A DNA stretch of 64,000 nt from Streptomyces piniterrae (GCF_005048155.1 NZ_SUMB01000007.1:248001-312000); one strand, 5' to 3'; positions 26,229 through 35,718 are shown, numbered from the stretch's first letter. Made by a program: numbers and translations. The notes: a model not told the origin generated them from the sequence alone.

Positions 26229-26263
26229 CACCTGCCCTCCCCCCGAAGGGGGGAGGGCAGGTG
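26229..26263 (+). terminator. Perfect 16-bp hairpin before uvrC
   Basis: CACCTGCCCTCCCCCC-GAA-GGGGGGAGGGCAGGTG is a perfect stem with a GNRA-like minimal loop. Its flanks are complementary C-rich and G-rich runs that extend it imperfectly. It ends the protease operon. Confidence 0.9.
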
Positions 26264-26337
26264 ACGGGGGGTGGGGGCGGGGGCCGGAAAAGTCGGGAAG
26301 CCGCCCCACCGCCCGGCGCACGGTCCGCCACCGCTCA

Positions 26338-26360
26338 ATGTCAGTGGCGGTCAGTAGGGT
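26338..26360 (+). promoter_or_regulatory. RecA-independent DNA-damage (PafBC-type) promoter of uvrC
   Basis: ATGTCAGTG-N8-TAGGGT matches the consensus except for the least conserved first base. The hexamer ends 7 nt before the uvrC ATG, again predicting a leaderless mRNA. Because uvrC overlaps rapZ, the damage signal would also reach rapZ, yvcK and whiA. Confidence 0.85.
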
Positions 26361-26367
26361 GGTGGTC

Positions 26368-28419
26368 ATGGCAGACCCCAGCAGCTACCGACCCAAGCCG
26401 GGACAGATCCCCGACTCGCCGGGGGTCTATAAGTTCCGCGACGACCACGGGCGGGTCATCTACGTCGGCAAGGCGAAGAGCCTGCGCCAGCGCCTGGCCA
26501 GCTACTTCCAGGACCTGGCCGGGCTCCATCCGCGTACGCGCACGATGGTCACCACCGCCGCCTCCGTGGAGTGGACCGTCGTCTCCACCGAGGTCGAGGC
26601 GCTCCAGCTCGAATACAGCTGGATCAAGGAGTTCGACCCGCGCTTCAACGTCAAGTACCGCGACGACAAGAGCTATCCGTATCTCGCGGTCACCCTCAAC
26701 GAGGAGTTCCCCCGCGTCCAGGTCATGCGCGGCGCCAAGAAGAAGGGCGTGCGCTACTTCGGCCCGTACGGCCACGCCTGGGCGATCCGCGAGACCGTCG
26801 ACCTCCTGCTGCGCGTCTTCCCCGTGCGCACCTGCTCCGCGGGGGTCTTCAAGCGCTCCGCGCAGATCGGCCGCCCCTGCCTGCTGGGCTACATCGGCAA
26901 GTGCTCGGCCCCCTGCGTCGAGCGGGTTTCGGCCGAGGAACACCGCGAACTGGCCGAAGAATTCTGCGACTTCATGGCCGGCCGCACCGGCGCGTACATC
27001 CGCCGCCTGGAGCGGCAGATGCAGGACGCCGCCGAGGAGATGGAGTACGAGCGCGCCGCCCGGCTGCGCGACGACATAGGGGCGCTCAAGCGGGCCATGG
27101 AGAAGAGCGCCGTGGTGCTCGCCGACGCCACCGACGCCGACCTCATCGCCGTCGCCGAGGACGAACTCGAAGCCGCCGTCCAGATCTTCCACGTCCGCGG
27201 CGGCCGGGTGCGCGGTCAGCGCGGCTGGGTCACCGACAAGGTGGAGGCCGTCAGCACCGCCGGCCTGGTGGAGCACGCCCTCCAGCAGCTCTACGGCGAG
27301 GAGCGGGGCGACGCCGTCCCCAAGGAGGTGCTGGTCCCGGCGCTCCCCGAGCCCGTCGAGCCGGTCCAGCAGTGGCTCTCCGGGCGTCGTGGCTCCCAGG
27401 TCTCGCTGCGTATCCCGCAGCGCGGCGACAAGAAGGACCTGATGGCCACGGTCGGCCGCAACGCCCAGCAGGCCCTGGCCCTGCACAAGACCAAGCGCGC
27501 CTCCGACCTGACCACCCGCTCCCGCGCCCTGGAGGAGATCGCCCAGGCCCTCGGCCTGGATGCGGTGCCGCTGCGCATCGAGTGCTTCGACATCTCCCAC
27601 CTCCAGGGCGAGGACGTCGTCGCCTCGATGGTGGTCTTCGAGGACGGCCTCGCCCGTAAGAGCGAATACCGCCGTTTCCAGATCAAGACCTTTGAGGGCC
27701 AGGACGATGTCCGCTCCATGCACGAGGTCATCGGCCGCCGCTTCAAGCGCTATCTCCAGGAGAAGCAGAAGTCCGGCGAATGGACGGAGGAGCCGCCCGC
27801 TGACGCCCCTGTAGAGGACGACGGCGCTCCGGACGCACTGTCCGGCCGCCCCACCGACGAAGACGGCCGCCCCAAGCGCTTCGCCTACCCGCCCCAGCTC
27901 GTGGTCGTCGACGGCGGCGCCCCGCAGGTCGCGGCCGCCCGCCGGGCCCTGGACGAGCTCGGTATCGACGATGTCGCGGTCTGCGGCCTCGCCAAGCGCC
28001 TCGAAGAGGTCTGGCTGCCCGACGAAGAAGACCCGGCCGTGCTGCCCCGCAGCAGCGAGGGCCTCTACCTCCTCCAGCGCGTCCGCGACGAAGCACACCG
28101 CTTCGCCATCGGCTACCAGCGCACCAAGCGCACCAAGCGGCTGAAGTCCTCTCCGCTCGACGCCGTCGCCGGCCTCGGGGACAGCCGCCGTCAGGCACTG
28201 CTGAAGCACTTCGGCTCGCTGAAGAAGCTGCGGGCCGCGACGATCGACGAGATCTGCGAGGTCCCGGGGGTCGGCCGCAAGACCGCCGAGACGGTCGCGG
28301 CGGCGCTGGCCGGGGCGGCACCGGCCGCCCCCGCGGTGAACACGGCCACAGGAGAGATCATTGAGGATGACGGGGCCCCACCGGCCGCGTTGTCAGCAGA
28401 ACGGGGGCAGGACCGATGA
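26368..28419 (+). CDS. uvrC: UvrABC excinuclease subunit C (683 aa)
   Basis: UvrC makes both incisions in nucleotide excision repair. The GIY-YIG-type N-terminal nuclease is seen as SPGVYKFRDDHGRVIYVGKA (residues 15-34), a Cys cluster follows (CSAGVFKRSAQIGRPCLLGY region with further Cys in KCSAPC), the UVR motif is at EYERAARLRDDIGALKRAME, the RNase-H-like endonuclease core has IECFDISHLQGEDVVASMV, and the C-terminal tandem helix-hairpin-helix contains EVPGVGRKTAETV. An acidic insert (PPADAPVEDDGAPDAL) lies before the KRFAYPPQLVVVDGG strand. The ATG at 26368 follows the damage promoter by 7 nt. The 3' end overlaps rapZ by 4 bp. Confidence 0.97.
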   Translation: MADPSSYRPKPGQIPDSPGVYKFRDDHGRVIYVGKAKSLRQRLASYFQDLAGLHPRTRTMVTTAASVEWTVVSTEVEALQLEYSWIKEFDPRFNVKYRDDKSYPYLAVTLNEEFPRVQVMRGAKKKGVRYFGPYGHAWAIRETVDLLLRVFPVRTCSAGVFKRSAQIGRPCLLGYIGKCSAPCVERVSAEEHRELAEEFCDFMAGRTGAYIRRLERQMQDAAEEMEYERAARLRDDIGALKRAMEKSAVVLADATDADLIAVAEDELEAAVQIFHVRGGRVRGQRGWVTDKVEAVSTAGLVEHALQQLYGEERGDAVPKEVLVPALPEPVEPVQQWLSGRRGSQVSLRIPQRGDKKDLMATVGRNAQQALALHKTKRASDLTTRSRALEEIAQALGLDAVPLRIECFDISHLQGEDVVASMVVFEDGLARKSEYRRFQIKTFEGQDDVRSMHEVIGRRFKRYLQEKQKSGEWTEEPPADAPVEDDGAPDALSGRPTDEDGRPKRFAYPPQLVVVDGGAPQVAAARRALDELGIDDVAVCGLAKRLEEVWLPDEEDPAVLPRSSEGLYLLQRVRDEAHRFAIGYQRTKRTKRLKSSPLDAVAGLGDSRRQALLKHFGSLKKLRAATIDEICEVPGVGRKTAETVAAALAGAAPAAPAVNTATGEIIEDDGAPPAALSAERGQDR

Positions 28420-29360
28420 GCACTCCGCACGAAGAGCAGCAAACCGAGAGAGACGGTGCACAGGTGAGTACGGGCACGACCGATCAGGGCGAGAGCGCCG
28501 CCATTCCCGAGCTGGTGATCATCTCCGGGATGTCGGGCGCCGGCCGGAGCACGGCCGCTAAGTGCCTGGAGGACCTCGGCTGGTTCGTCGTCGACAACAT
28601 CCCGCCCGAGCTGATCCCGCCGATGGTCGAGCTGGGCGCCCGCTCCCAGGGCAATGTCGCCAAGATCGCGGTCGTCGTCGACGTCCGCGGCCGCCGCTTC
28701 TTCGCCAACCTCAAGGAATCGCTCGCCACGCTCGACGCGCAGAACGTCAAGCGCCGCATCGTCTTCCTGGAGTCCTCCGACGAGGCCCTGGTGCGCCGCT
28801 TCGAGTCGGTGCGCCGCCCGCACCCCCTCCAGGGCGACGGCCGGATCGTCGACGGCATCGCCGCCGAACGCGATCTGCTGCGCGAGCTGCGCGGTGACGC
28901 CGACCTGGTCATCGACACCTCCAGCCTCAACGTCCACGAGCTGCGCGCCAAGCTGGACGCCCAGTTCGCCGGGGAGGAGGTCCCCGAGCTGCGCGCCACG
29001 GTCATGTCCTTCGGCTTCAAGTACGGCCTCCCGGTCGACGCGGACATGGTCATCGACTGCCGCTTCATCCCCAACCCGCACTGGGTCCCCGAGCTGCGCC
29101 CGTTCACCGGCCTCAACGAGGAGGTCTCCGACTACGTCTTCAACCAGCCCGGCTCCAAGGAGTTCCTGGACGGCTACGCCGAGCTGCTGCGGATCGTCGC
29201 CGAGGGATACCGCCGCGAGGGCAAGCGCTATGTGACCATCGCCGTCGGCTGTACGGGCGGCAAGCACCGCAGCGTCGCGATGTCCGAGAAGCTGGCCCGC
29301 AGGCTGGTGTCCGAAGGCGTCGAGACGGTTGTCGTCCACCGGGACATGGGGCGCGAGTGA
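28416..29360 (+). CDS. rapZ: RapZ-like nucleotide-binding protein / RNase adapter (314 aa)
   Basis: An N-terminal P-loop, GMSGAGRST at residues 38-46, is followed by FVVDNIPPEL and a C-terminal domain with SFGFKYGLP, DCRFIPNPHW and VGCTGGKHRSV, the blocks conserved from E. coli RapZ (YhbJ) to Bacillus YvcJ. The protein binds nucleotides; in enterobacteria it steers RNase E to small RNAs controlling amino-sugar synthesis, and in Gram-positives it is linked to competence. The role in Streptomyces is not settled. A charged extension of about 30 residues precedes the P-loop. ATGA overlap with uvrC and GTGA overlap with yvcK place it in a coupled uvrC-rapZ-yvcK-whiA operon. Confidence 0.95.
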   Translation: MSTPHEEQQTERDGAQVSTGTTDQGESAAIPELVIISGMSGAGRSTAAKCLEDLGWFVVDNIPPELIPPMVELGARSQGNVAKIAVVVDVRGRRFFANLKESLATLDAQNVKRRIVFLESSDEALVRRFESVRRPHPLQGDGRIVDGIAAERDLLRELRGDADLVIDTSSLNVHELRAKLDAQFAGEEVPELRATVMSFGFKYGLPVDADMVIDCRFIPNPHWVPELRPFTGLNEEVSDYVFNQPGSKEFLDGYAELLRIVAEGYRREGKRYVTIAVGCTGGKHRSVAMSEKLARRLVSEGVETVVVHRDMGRE

Positions 29361-30415
29361 CCGGGCGCGCACGGCGGCTGCACCGGGTCCGCAGATTCGT
29401 CCCCGGAGGCCGTACGACCAAGGGCGCCACCCCCAAGGTGGTGGCGCTCGGCGGCGGCATGGGCCTGTCCGCCTCGCTCGCCGCGCTGCGACGTATCACC
29501 GGCGATCTGACCGCCGTGGTCACCGTCGCCGACGACGGCGGCTCCAGCGGCCGGCTCCGCGATGAGCTGGGCGTGCTGCCGCCCGGCGATCTGCGCAAGG
29601 CGCTGGCCGCCCTGTGCGGCGACGACGACTGGGGCCAGACCTGGTCCCGGGTGATCCAACACCGCTTCCAGAGCGAGGGCGAGCTGCATGATCACGCCGT
29701 CGGCAATCTGCTGATCGTCGCCCTGTGGGAGCAGCTCGGCGACCATGTGCAGGCGCTGGACCTGGTCGGCAAGCTGCTCGGCGCGCAGGGCCGGGTGCTG
29801 CCCATGTCGGCCGTGCCCCTGGAACTCCAGGCCCAGGTCAAGGGCCATCACCAGGGCCGCCCCGACGAGATCAGCACGGTCCGCGGCCAGGCCACCGTCG
29901 CGCTCACCCACGGCGAGGTGCAGTCCGTCCATGTCGTTCCCGAGGAGCCGCCGGCCGTTCCCGAGGCGGTCGCCGCGGTGCGCGACGCCGACTGGGTGGT
30001 GCTCGGGCCCGGCTCCTGGTTCTCCTCGGTCATCCCGCATCTCCTGGTGCCGGAACTGCGCGAGGCGCTGGAGGAGACCAAGGCCCGGAAGGTCCTGTCG
30101 CTCAACCTCGCGCCCCAACCCGGCGAAACCGAAGGCTTCTCACCGCAGCGTCATTTGGAGGTTTTGGCCCGACACGCCCCTAAACTCGCCTTCGACGTGG
30201 TGCTGGCCGACAAGGCCGCCGTGCCCGACATCGAAGGTCTGACGGTTGCCGCCAAGCAGCTGGTGGGCAGTGAGGTCGAGCTGGCGGCGGTCGCCGCACA
30301 AGGAGAGGGCAGGGCGGCGGCCGGGGGAGCCCCCGACCGGCACGACCCGGAGCTGCTGGCAGCCGCGTACGACCGTATTTTTCGGATGCATGGAAGGATC
30401 GGCCCATGGCGATGA
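29357..30415 (+). CDS. yvcK: YvcK / CofD-like gluconeogenesis factor (352 aa)
   Basis: The UDP-sugar-binding fold begins with KVVALGGGMGLSASLAAL (residues 27-44) and has VVTVADDGGSSGRLR, GDLRKALAAL and the VLGPGSWFSSVIPHLL block, all typical of YvcK. In Bacillus and mycobacteria (CuvA) YvcK binds UDP-GlcNAc and coordinates gluconeogenic growth, cell shape and wall synthesis. The GTG start overlaps the rapZ stop by 4 bp and the 3' end overlaps whiA by 10 bp. The first 25 residues are Arg-rich and could bind RNA or membrane. Its place just upstream of glycolytic genes fits a carbon-status sensor. Confidence 0.94.
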   Translation: MTGRARRLHRVRRFVPGGRTTKGATPKVVALGGGMGLSASLAALRRITGDLTAVVTVADDGGSSGRLRDELGVLPPGDLRKALAALCGDDDWGQTWSRVIQHRFQSEGELHDHAVGNLLIVALWEQLGDHVQALDLVGKLLGAQGRVLPMSAVPLELQAQVKGHHQGRPDEISTVRGQATVALTHGEVQSVHVVPEEPPAVPEAVAAVRDADWVVLGPGSWFSSVIPHLLVPELREALEETKARKVLSLNLAPQPGETEGFSPQRHLEVLARHAPKLAFDVVLADKAAVPDIEGLTVAAKQLVGSEVELAAVAAQGEGRAAAGGAPDRHDPELLAAAYDRIFRMHGRIGPWR

Positions 30416-31395
30416 CGGCTGCGGTGAAGGATGAAATCTCCCGGCTCCCCGTCACCCGGACCTGCTGCCGGAAGTCGGAGGTCTCGTCGATCCTGCGGTT
30501 CGCGGGAGGTCTGCACCTGGTCAGCGGACGCATTGTGATCGAGGCGGAGCTGGACACGGGCATCGCCGCCCGCCGGCTGCGCAAGGACATCCTGGAGATC
30601 TTCGGGCACTCCTCCGACCTGGTGGTGATGGCCCCCGGCGGCCTGCGGCGCGGCAGTCGCTATGTCGTACGGGTGGTCGCCGGCGGCGATCAGCTGGCCC
30701 GGCAGACCGGTCTGGTGGACGGCCGCGGCCGGCCCATCCGGGGCCTGCCCCCGCAGGTGGTCTCCGGGGCGACCTGCGACGCCGAGGCCGCCTGGCGCGG
30801 CGCCTTCCTCGCGCACGGCTCGCTCACCGAGCCCGGCCGCTCCTCCTCCCTGGAGGTCACCTGCCCCGGGCCCGAGGCGGCCCTCGCGCTGGTCGGTGCG
30901 GCCCGCCGGCTCGGCATCGGCGCCAAGGCCCGCGAGGTGCGCGGCGTGGACCGCGTCGTGGTCCGCGACGGCGACGCGATCGGCGCGCTGCTGACCCGGC
31001 TCGGTGCCCATGAGTCGGTGCTGGCGTGGGAGGAGCGGCGGATGCGCCGCGAGGTCCGTGCCACCGCCAACCGCCTCGCCAACTTCGATGACGCCAACCT
31101 CCGCCGCTCGGCCCGTGCGGCCGTCGCGGCGGGCGCGCGTGTCGCCAGGGCCCTGGAGATCCTCGGCGAGGAGGTCCCCGAGCACCTCGCGGCGGCCGGC
31201 CGGCTGCGCATGGAGCACAAGCAGGCCTCCCTGGAGGAGCTGGGCGCCCTCGCCGATCCACCGCTGACCAAGGACGCCGTCGCCGGCCGCATCCGCCGGC
31301 TGCTGGCGATGGCCGACAAGCGAGCCCAGGACCTCGGCATCCCGGGCACCGAGTCCAACCTCTCCGAAGAGCTGGCCGAAGGCATGGTCGGCTGA
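30406..31395 (+). CDS. whiA: Sporulation transcription regulator WhiA (329 aa)
   Basis: WhiA combines an N-terminal two-domain LAGLIDADG-homing-endonuclease-like fold, without catalytic acids, and a C-terminal helix-turn-helix. Visible blocks are AAVKDEISRLPV at the start, CCRKSEVSSILRFAGGLH, GRYVVRV-like GSRYVVRVV, the linker RRMRREVRATANRLANFDDANLRRS and the HTH KQASLEELGALADPPLTKDAVAGRIRR (given as two motifs, ASLEELGALA and LTKDAVAGRIRRL). With WhiB it activates ftsZ and other genes needed for sporulation septation. It starts 10 bp inside yvcK. A sporulation-specific promoter is known inside the upstream gene in S. coelicolor; I cannot place it here. A 19-bp terminator hairpin follows. 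Confidence 0.97.
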   Translation: MAMTAAVKDEISRLPVTRTCCRKSEVSSILRFAGGLHLVSGRIVIEAELDTGIAARRLRKDILEIFGHSSDLVVMAPGGLRRGSRYVVRVVAGGDQLARQTGLVDGRGRPIRGLPPQVVSGATCDAEAAWRGAFLAHGSLTEPGRSSSLEVTCPGPEAALALVGAARRLGIGAKAREVRGVDRVVVRDGDAIGALLTRLGAHESVLAWEERRMRREVRATANRLANFDDANLRRSARAAVAAGARVARALEILGEEVPEHLAAAGRLRMEHKQASLEELGALADPPLTKDAVAGRIRRLLAMADKRAQDLGIPGTESNLSEELAEGMVG

Positions 31396-31415
31396 CCCGG
31401 AGTCGAATCTTCTCC

Positions 31416-31459
31416 GCACGCGCCCCCGGCACCCGTTCATGGGTGCCGGGGGCGCGTGC
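31416..31459 (+). terminator. Perfect 19-bp hairpin after whiA
   Basis: Arms 31416-31434 and 31441-31459 are exact complements with the loop GTTCAT. It ends the uvrC-rapZ-yvcK-whiA unit. Confidence 0.9.
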
Positions 31460-31505
31460 GTATGGCCGTCGCGATGGGGCCCCTACGGACGGACGTTCAG
31501 AGGGG

Positions 31506-31534
31506 CCAAAGGTCGCTCACTTGAGCACCTTTGG
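31506..31534 (+). promoter_or_regulatory. Inverted repeat in the gap promoter region
   Basis: CCAAAGGT-C-GCTCA and TGAGCACCTTTGG are complementary with one bulged base and a 2-nt centre. It lies about 120 bp before gap. It could be a regulator site, since gap is carbon-controlled in streptomycetes, or an RNA hairpin in the leader. Confidence 0.5.
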
Positions 31535-31650
31535 GCGCCGATGTCAATGTCACGTACGTCTCGTCTAGGGGGTAGGGTCGGAGGCGGTCGGGGACATCCC
31601 ATACAGCTCGGCGGTGCATAAACCGCCGTACCAACGAGGAGATCGGTTTC

Positions 31651-32655
<1,005 letters not shown>

Positions 32656-32686
32656 CCGGTGTGACCACCAAGTCACCGCAGATGTA

Positions 32687-32734
32687 AGCACGGGGCTCGT
32701 ACGACGCGATGAAGCGTCGTACGAGCCCCGTGCT
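32687..32734 (+). terminator. Perfect 21-bp hairpin between gap and pgk
   Basis: Arms 32687-32707 and 32714-32734 are exact complements, loop GATGAA. It begins 31 bp after the gap stop and ends 35 bp before pgk, so partial read-through or a pgk promoter overlapping its 3' arm must be assumed. Confidence 0.9.
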
Positions 32735-32769
32735 ATGACTGACTTTCCGAACAGAGTCACGGAGTCACC

Positions 32770-33981
32770 ATGAAGACGATCGACGATCTCATCGCAGCAG
32801 GGATCGCAGGCAAGCGGATCTTCGTCCGCGCCGACCTGAACGTGCCCCTGGACGGCACGACCATCACCGACGACGGCCGCATCCGTGCCGTCCAGCCGAC
32901 GATCGCCAAGCTCGCCGAGGCCGGCGCCAAGGTGGTCGTCGCCTCGCACCTGGGTCGCCCCAAGGGCGCGCCGGACCCGGCCTTCTCGCTCGCCCCCGCT
33001 GCCGCGCGGCTGGGTGAACTCCTGGGCAAGGACGTGGCGTTCGCGACCGACACGGTCGGCGAGTCCGCCACGGCCGTGGTCGCCGGCCTGGCCGACGGCC
33101 AGGTGGCGGTGCTGGAGAACCTCCGCTTCAACGCGGGCGAGACCAGCAAGGACGACGCCGAGCGCGGTGCTTTCGCGGACCAGCTCGCCCAGCTCGCGGA
33201 CCTGTACGTCGGCGACGGCTTCGGCGCGGTGCACCGCAAGCACGCCTCCGTCTACGACCTCCCGGCGCGCCTCCCGCACGCCGCCGGCGACCTGATCGCC
33301 ACCGAGGTCGGCGTCCTGAAGAAGCTCACCGAGGACGTCAAGCGCCCGTACGTCGTCGCACTCGGCGGCGCCAAGGTCTCCGACAAGCTGGCCGTGATCG
33401 ACCAGCTGCTGGAGAAGGCCGACCGCATCCTGGTCGGCGGCGGCATGGCGTACACCTTCCTCAAGGCCAAGGGCCACGAGGTGGGCATCTCGCTGCTCCA
33501 GGAAGACCAGGTCCCGGTCTGCCTGGAGTACCTGGCGCGGGCGGAGAAGCGCGGCGTGGAGTTCGTCCTCCCCGTCGACGTACTGGTTTCGGCCGAGTTC
33601 CCGGACCTGAAGGCCAAGGCCCCGGTCAACCCCGGGACCGTCGACGCCGATGCCATCCCGGCCGACCAGGAGGGCCTGGACATCGGCCCGAAGACCCGCG
33701 AGCTGTTCGCGGCGAAGATCGCCGACGCCGAGACCGTCTTCTGGAACGGTCCGATGGGCGTCTTCGAGCACCCCGACTTCGCCGGCGGCACCTCGGCCGT
33801 CGCGCGGGCGCTGCTGAACTGCGACGGCTTCACCGTCGTCGGCGGCGGCGACTCCGCCGCGGCGGTGCGCACGCTCGGCTTCGACGAGAACGCTTTTGGC
33901 CACATTTCGACCGGCGGCGGCGCCAGCCTCGAATACCTCGAAGGCAAGACGCTCCCCGGCCTCGCCGCTCTGGAGGACTGA
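32770..33981 (+). CDS. pgk: Phosphoglycerate kinase (403 aa)
   Basis: Phosphoglycerate kinase transfers the acyl phosphate of 1,3-bisphosphoglycerate to ADP. The N-lobe substrate site is seen in RVFVRADLNVPL-like FVRADLNVPLDG, SHLGRPKG and LENLRFNAGE; the C-lobe nucleotide site is VGGGMAYTFLKA and VVGGGDSAAAV near the end. The length is normal. ATG 32770 follows GGAG at 6 nt. The gene is followed after only 6 bp by tpiA. Confidence 0.97.
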   Translation: MKTIDDLIAAGIAGKRIFVRADLNVPLDGTTITDDGRIRAVQPTIAKLAEAGAKVVVASHLGRPKGAPDPAFSLAPAAARLGELLGKDVAFATDTVGESATAVVAGLADGQVAVLENLRFNAGETSKDDAERGAFADQLAQLADLYVGDGFGAVHRKHASVYDLPARLPHAAGDLIATEVGVLKKLTEDVKRPYVVALGGAKVSDKLAVIDQLLEKADRILVGGGMAYTFLKAKGHEVGISLLQEDQVPVCLEYLARAEKRGVEFVLPVDVLVSAEFPDLKAKAPVNPGTVDADAIPADQEGLDIGPKTRELFAAKIADAETVFWNGPMGVFEHPDFAGGTSAVARALLNCDGFTVVGGGDSAAAVRTLGFDENAFGHISTGGGASLEYLEGKTLPGLAALED

Positions 33982-33987
33982 ACAACC

Positions 33988-34764
33988 GTGACTGACCGTA
34001 CCCCGCTGATGGCGGGCAACTGGAAGATGAACCTCAACCACCTCGAGGCCATCGCGCACGTCCAGAAGCTCGCCTTCGCGCTCAACGAAAAGGACTACGA
34101 GGCCGTGGAGGTCGCGGTGCTGCCGCCCTTCACCGACCTCCGGTCGGTGCAGACGCTGGTCGACGGCGACAACCTCAAGATCAAGTACGGCGCCCAGGAC
34201 CTCTCGGCGCAGGACTCCGGCGCCTACACCGGTGAGATCTCCGGCGCCATGCTCGCCAAGCTCAAGTGCACCTTCGTGGCCGTCGGGCACAGCGAGCGCC
34301 GCCAGTACCACGGCGAGAACGAGGAGATCTGCAACGCCAAGGTCAAGGCCGCCTTCCGGCACGGTCTGACCCCGATCCTGTGCGTCGGCGAGGGCCTGGA
34401 CGTCCGCAAGGCGGGCAACCAGGTCGCGCACACCCTCGCCCAGGTCGACGGCGGTCTCCAGGACATTCCGGCCGAGCAGGCCGAGACCATCGTGATCGCG
34501 TACGAGCCGGTGTGGGCCATCGGCACCGGCGAGGTCGCCACGCCCGAGGACGCGCAGGAGGTCTGCGGTGCGATCCGCGGCCGCCTCGCCGAGCTGTACA
34601 GCCAGGAGTTGGCCGACAAGGTCCGCATCCAGTACGGCGGCTCGGTCAAGTCCGGGAACGTCGCGGCGATCATGGCGCAGCCGGATGTCGACGGCGCGCT
34701 GATCGGCGGCGCGGCGCTGGACGCGGACGAGTTTGTGAAGATCGTCCGCTTCCGCGACCAGTAG
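33988..34764 (+). CDS. tpiA: Triosephosphate isomerase (258 aa)
   Basis: Triosephosphate isomerase interconverts dihydroxyacetone phosphate and glyceraldehyde 3-phosphate. The substrate lysine is in MAGNWKMNL (Lys13), the catalytic histidine in VGHSERR, the catalytic glutamate in AYEPVWAIGTG, and the phosphate-binding loops in YGGSVK and LIGGAALDADEF. GTG 33988 starts 6 bp after pgk, so the genes form an operon. A short palindrome follows the stop codon before secG. Confidence 0.97.
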   Translation: MTDRTPLMAGNWKMNLNHLEAIAHVQKLAFALNEKDYEAVEVAVLPPFTDLRSVQTLVDGDNLKIKYGAQDLSAQDSGAYTGEISGAMLAKLKCTFVAVGHSERRQYHGENEEICNAKVKAAFRHGLTPILCVGEGLDVRKAGNQVAHTLAQVDGGLQDIPAEQAETIVIAYEPVWAIGTGEVATPEDAQEVCGAIRGRLAELYSQELADKVRIQYGGSVKSGNVAAIMAQPDVDGALIGGAALDADEFVKIVRFRDQ

Positions 34765-34772
34765 CAGCTATG

Positions 34773-34793
34773 ACGACGGGCCCGGCCCGTCGT
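34773..34793 (+). terminator. Short palindrome after tpiA
   Basis: ACGACGGGCC-C-GGCCCGTCGT is a perfect 21-nt palindrome 8 bp after the stop. As RNA it would form an 8-bp stem. It may attenuate rather than fully separate tpiA and secG. Confidence 0.5.
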
Positions 34794-34906
34794 ACCCTGT
34801 CGGGGCCGGGTCCGGCGTTTCAGCGCGCCGCCCGGCCCCGCACCGTTTGCTCTTCAGCGGAGCAGCGGGACGTTCCGTCCGACAGTCCTAGAGAGTTGGT
34901 CCAGCC

Positions 34907-35143
34907 GTGGTCATCGGGTTCTCGATCGCCCTCATCGTCTTCAGCCTGCTGATGATGATGCTGGTGCTCATGCACAAGGGGAAGGGCGGCGGCCTGTCCG
35001 ACATGTTCGGTGGCGGTATGCAGTCCTCCGTCGGTGGCTCCTCCGTCGCCGAGCGGAACCTCGACCGCATCACCATCGTGATCGGTCTGCTGTGGTTCGC
35101 CTGCATTGTCGTCCTCGGCATTCTCATGAAGCTCGGGAGCTGA
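34907..35143 (+). CDS. secG: Preprotein translocase subunit SecG (78 aa)
   Basis: Two membrane helices (residues 2-20 and 55-73) flank a Gly/Ser-rich cytoplasmic loop with KGKGGGLSDMFGGG, the SecG hallmark. SecG binds SecYE and helps the SecA cycle during protein export. GTG 34907 directly precedes the first helix. Linkage to gap-pgk-tpi is a conserved actinobacterial and Gram-positive arrangement with no obvious functional reason. Confidence 0.93.
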   Translation: MVIGFSIALIVFSLLMMMLVLMHKGKGGGLSDMFGGGMQSSVGGSSVAERNLDRITIVIGLLWFACIVVLGILMKLGS

Positions 35144-35321
35144 CACGCCGTCCGAGGCGCGGCCTATCATGAGGGCGGCGTCCTGGAACGGGTAACTCCT
35201 GTCACTGGACGCGCGTTGGGCCTTACGTAGACTGGGGCGCCCGCAGCTCAGTTGCTGTGGGAGCCCGCAGCGCAGCTGATGTCAGAGGCTGAGCGGCACC
35301 ATTACGCAGGGAGTTACGACC

Positions 35322-35657
35322 GTGGCAAGTGGCAACGCGATCCGAGGAAGTCGGGTCGGGGCGGGGCCGATGGGGGAGGCCGAGCGCGGTGAGTCCGCGC
35401 CGCGCATCCGCATCTCCTTCTGGTGCTCCAACGGGCACGAGACACAGCCCAGCTTCGCCGGCGATGCGCAGGTTCCGGACACCTGGGACTGCCCGCGCTG
35501 TGGTTTCCCGGCAGGCAAGGACCGGGACAGCCCGCCGGACCCGCCGCGCACCGAGCCGTACAAGACCCACCTCGCCTACGTCCGGGAGCGCCGCAGCGAC
35601 GCCGATGGCGAGGCGATCCTCGCGGAGGCGCTGGCGAAGCTCCGCGGCGAGATCTGA
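35322..35657 (+). CDS. rbpB: RbpA-family RNA polymerase-binding protein, paralogue type (111 aa)
   Basis: The core has the zinc-ribbon-like pair FWCSNGHETQPSF and TWDCPRCGFPAG, and the C-terminal helix THLAYVRERRSDADGEAILAEAL corresponds to the sigma-interacting domain of RbpA. RbpA stabilises RNA polymerase holoenzyme with HrdB-class sigma factors. The N-terminal SGNAIRGSRVGAGPMGE resembles the RbpA tail. It differs from the main RbpA in linker and length, so I regard it as the paralogue seen in streptomycetes; that symbol is from memory. It starts at GTG 35322 after GGGAG. A 16-bp hairpin follows. Confidence 0.82.
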   Translation: MASGNAIRGSRVGAGPMGEAERGESAPRIRISFWCSNGHETQPSFAGDAQVPDTWDCPRCGFPAGKDRDSPPDPPRTEPYKTHLAYVRERRSDADGEAILAEALAKLRGEI

Positions 35658-35678
35658 CGGAACCGTACACGCACCGAC

Positions 35679-35718
35679 CGGCCCGGCCGGAGGGGACGAA
35701 CACCCTCCGGTCGGGCCG
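35679..35718 (+). terminator. Hairpin after the RbpA-family gene
   Basis: Arms 35679-35694 and 35703-35718 pair over 16 positions with one G-U, loop GACGAACA. Confidence 0.8.

Noticed and set aside
35171..35321. tRNA-like sequence between secG and the RbpA-family gene
   Set aside because: A short stretch resembles a D-arm, but no acceptor stem, anticodon stem or TTC-arm can be built.
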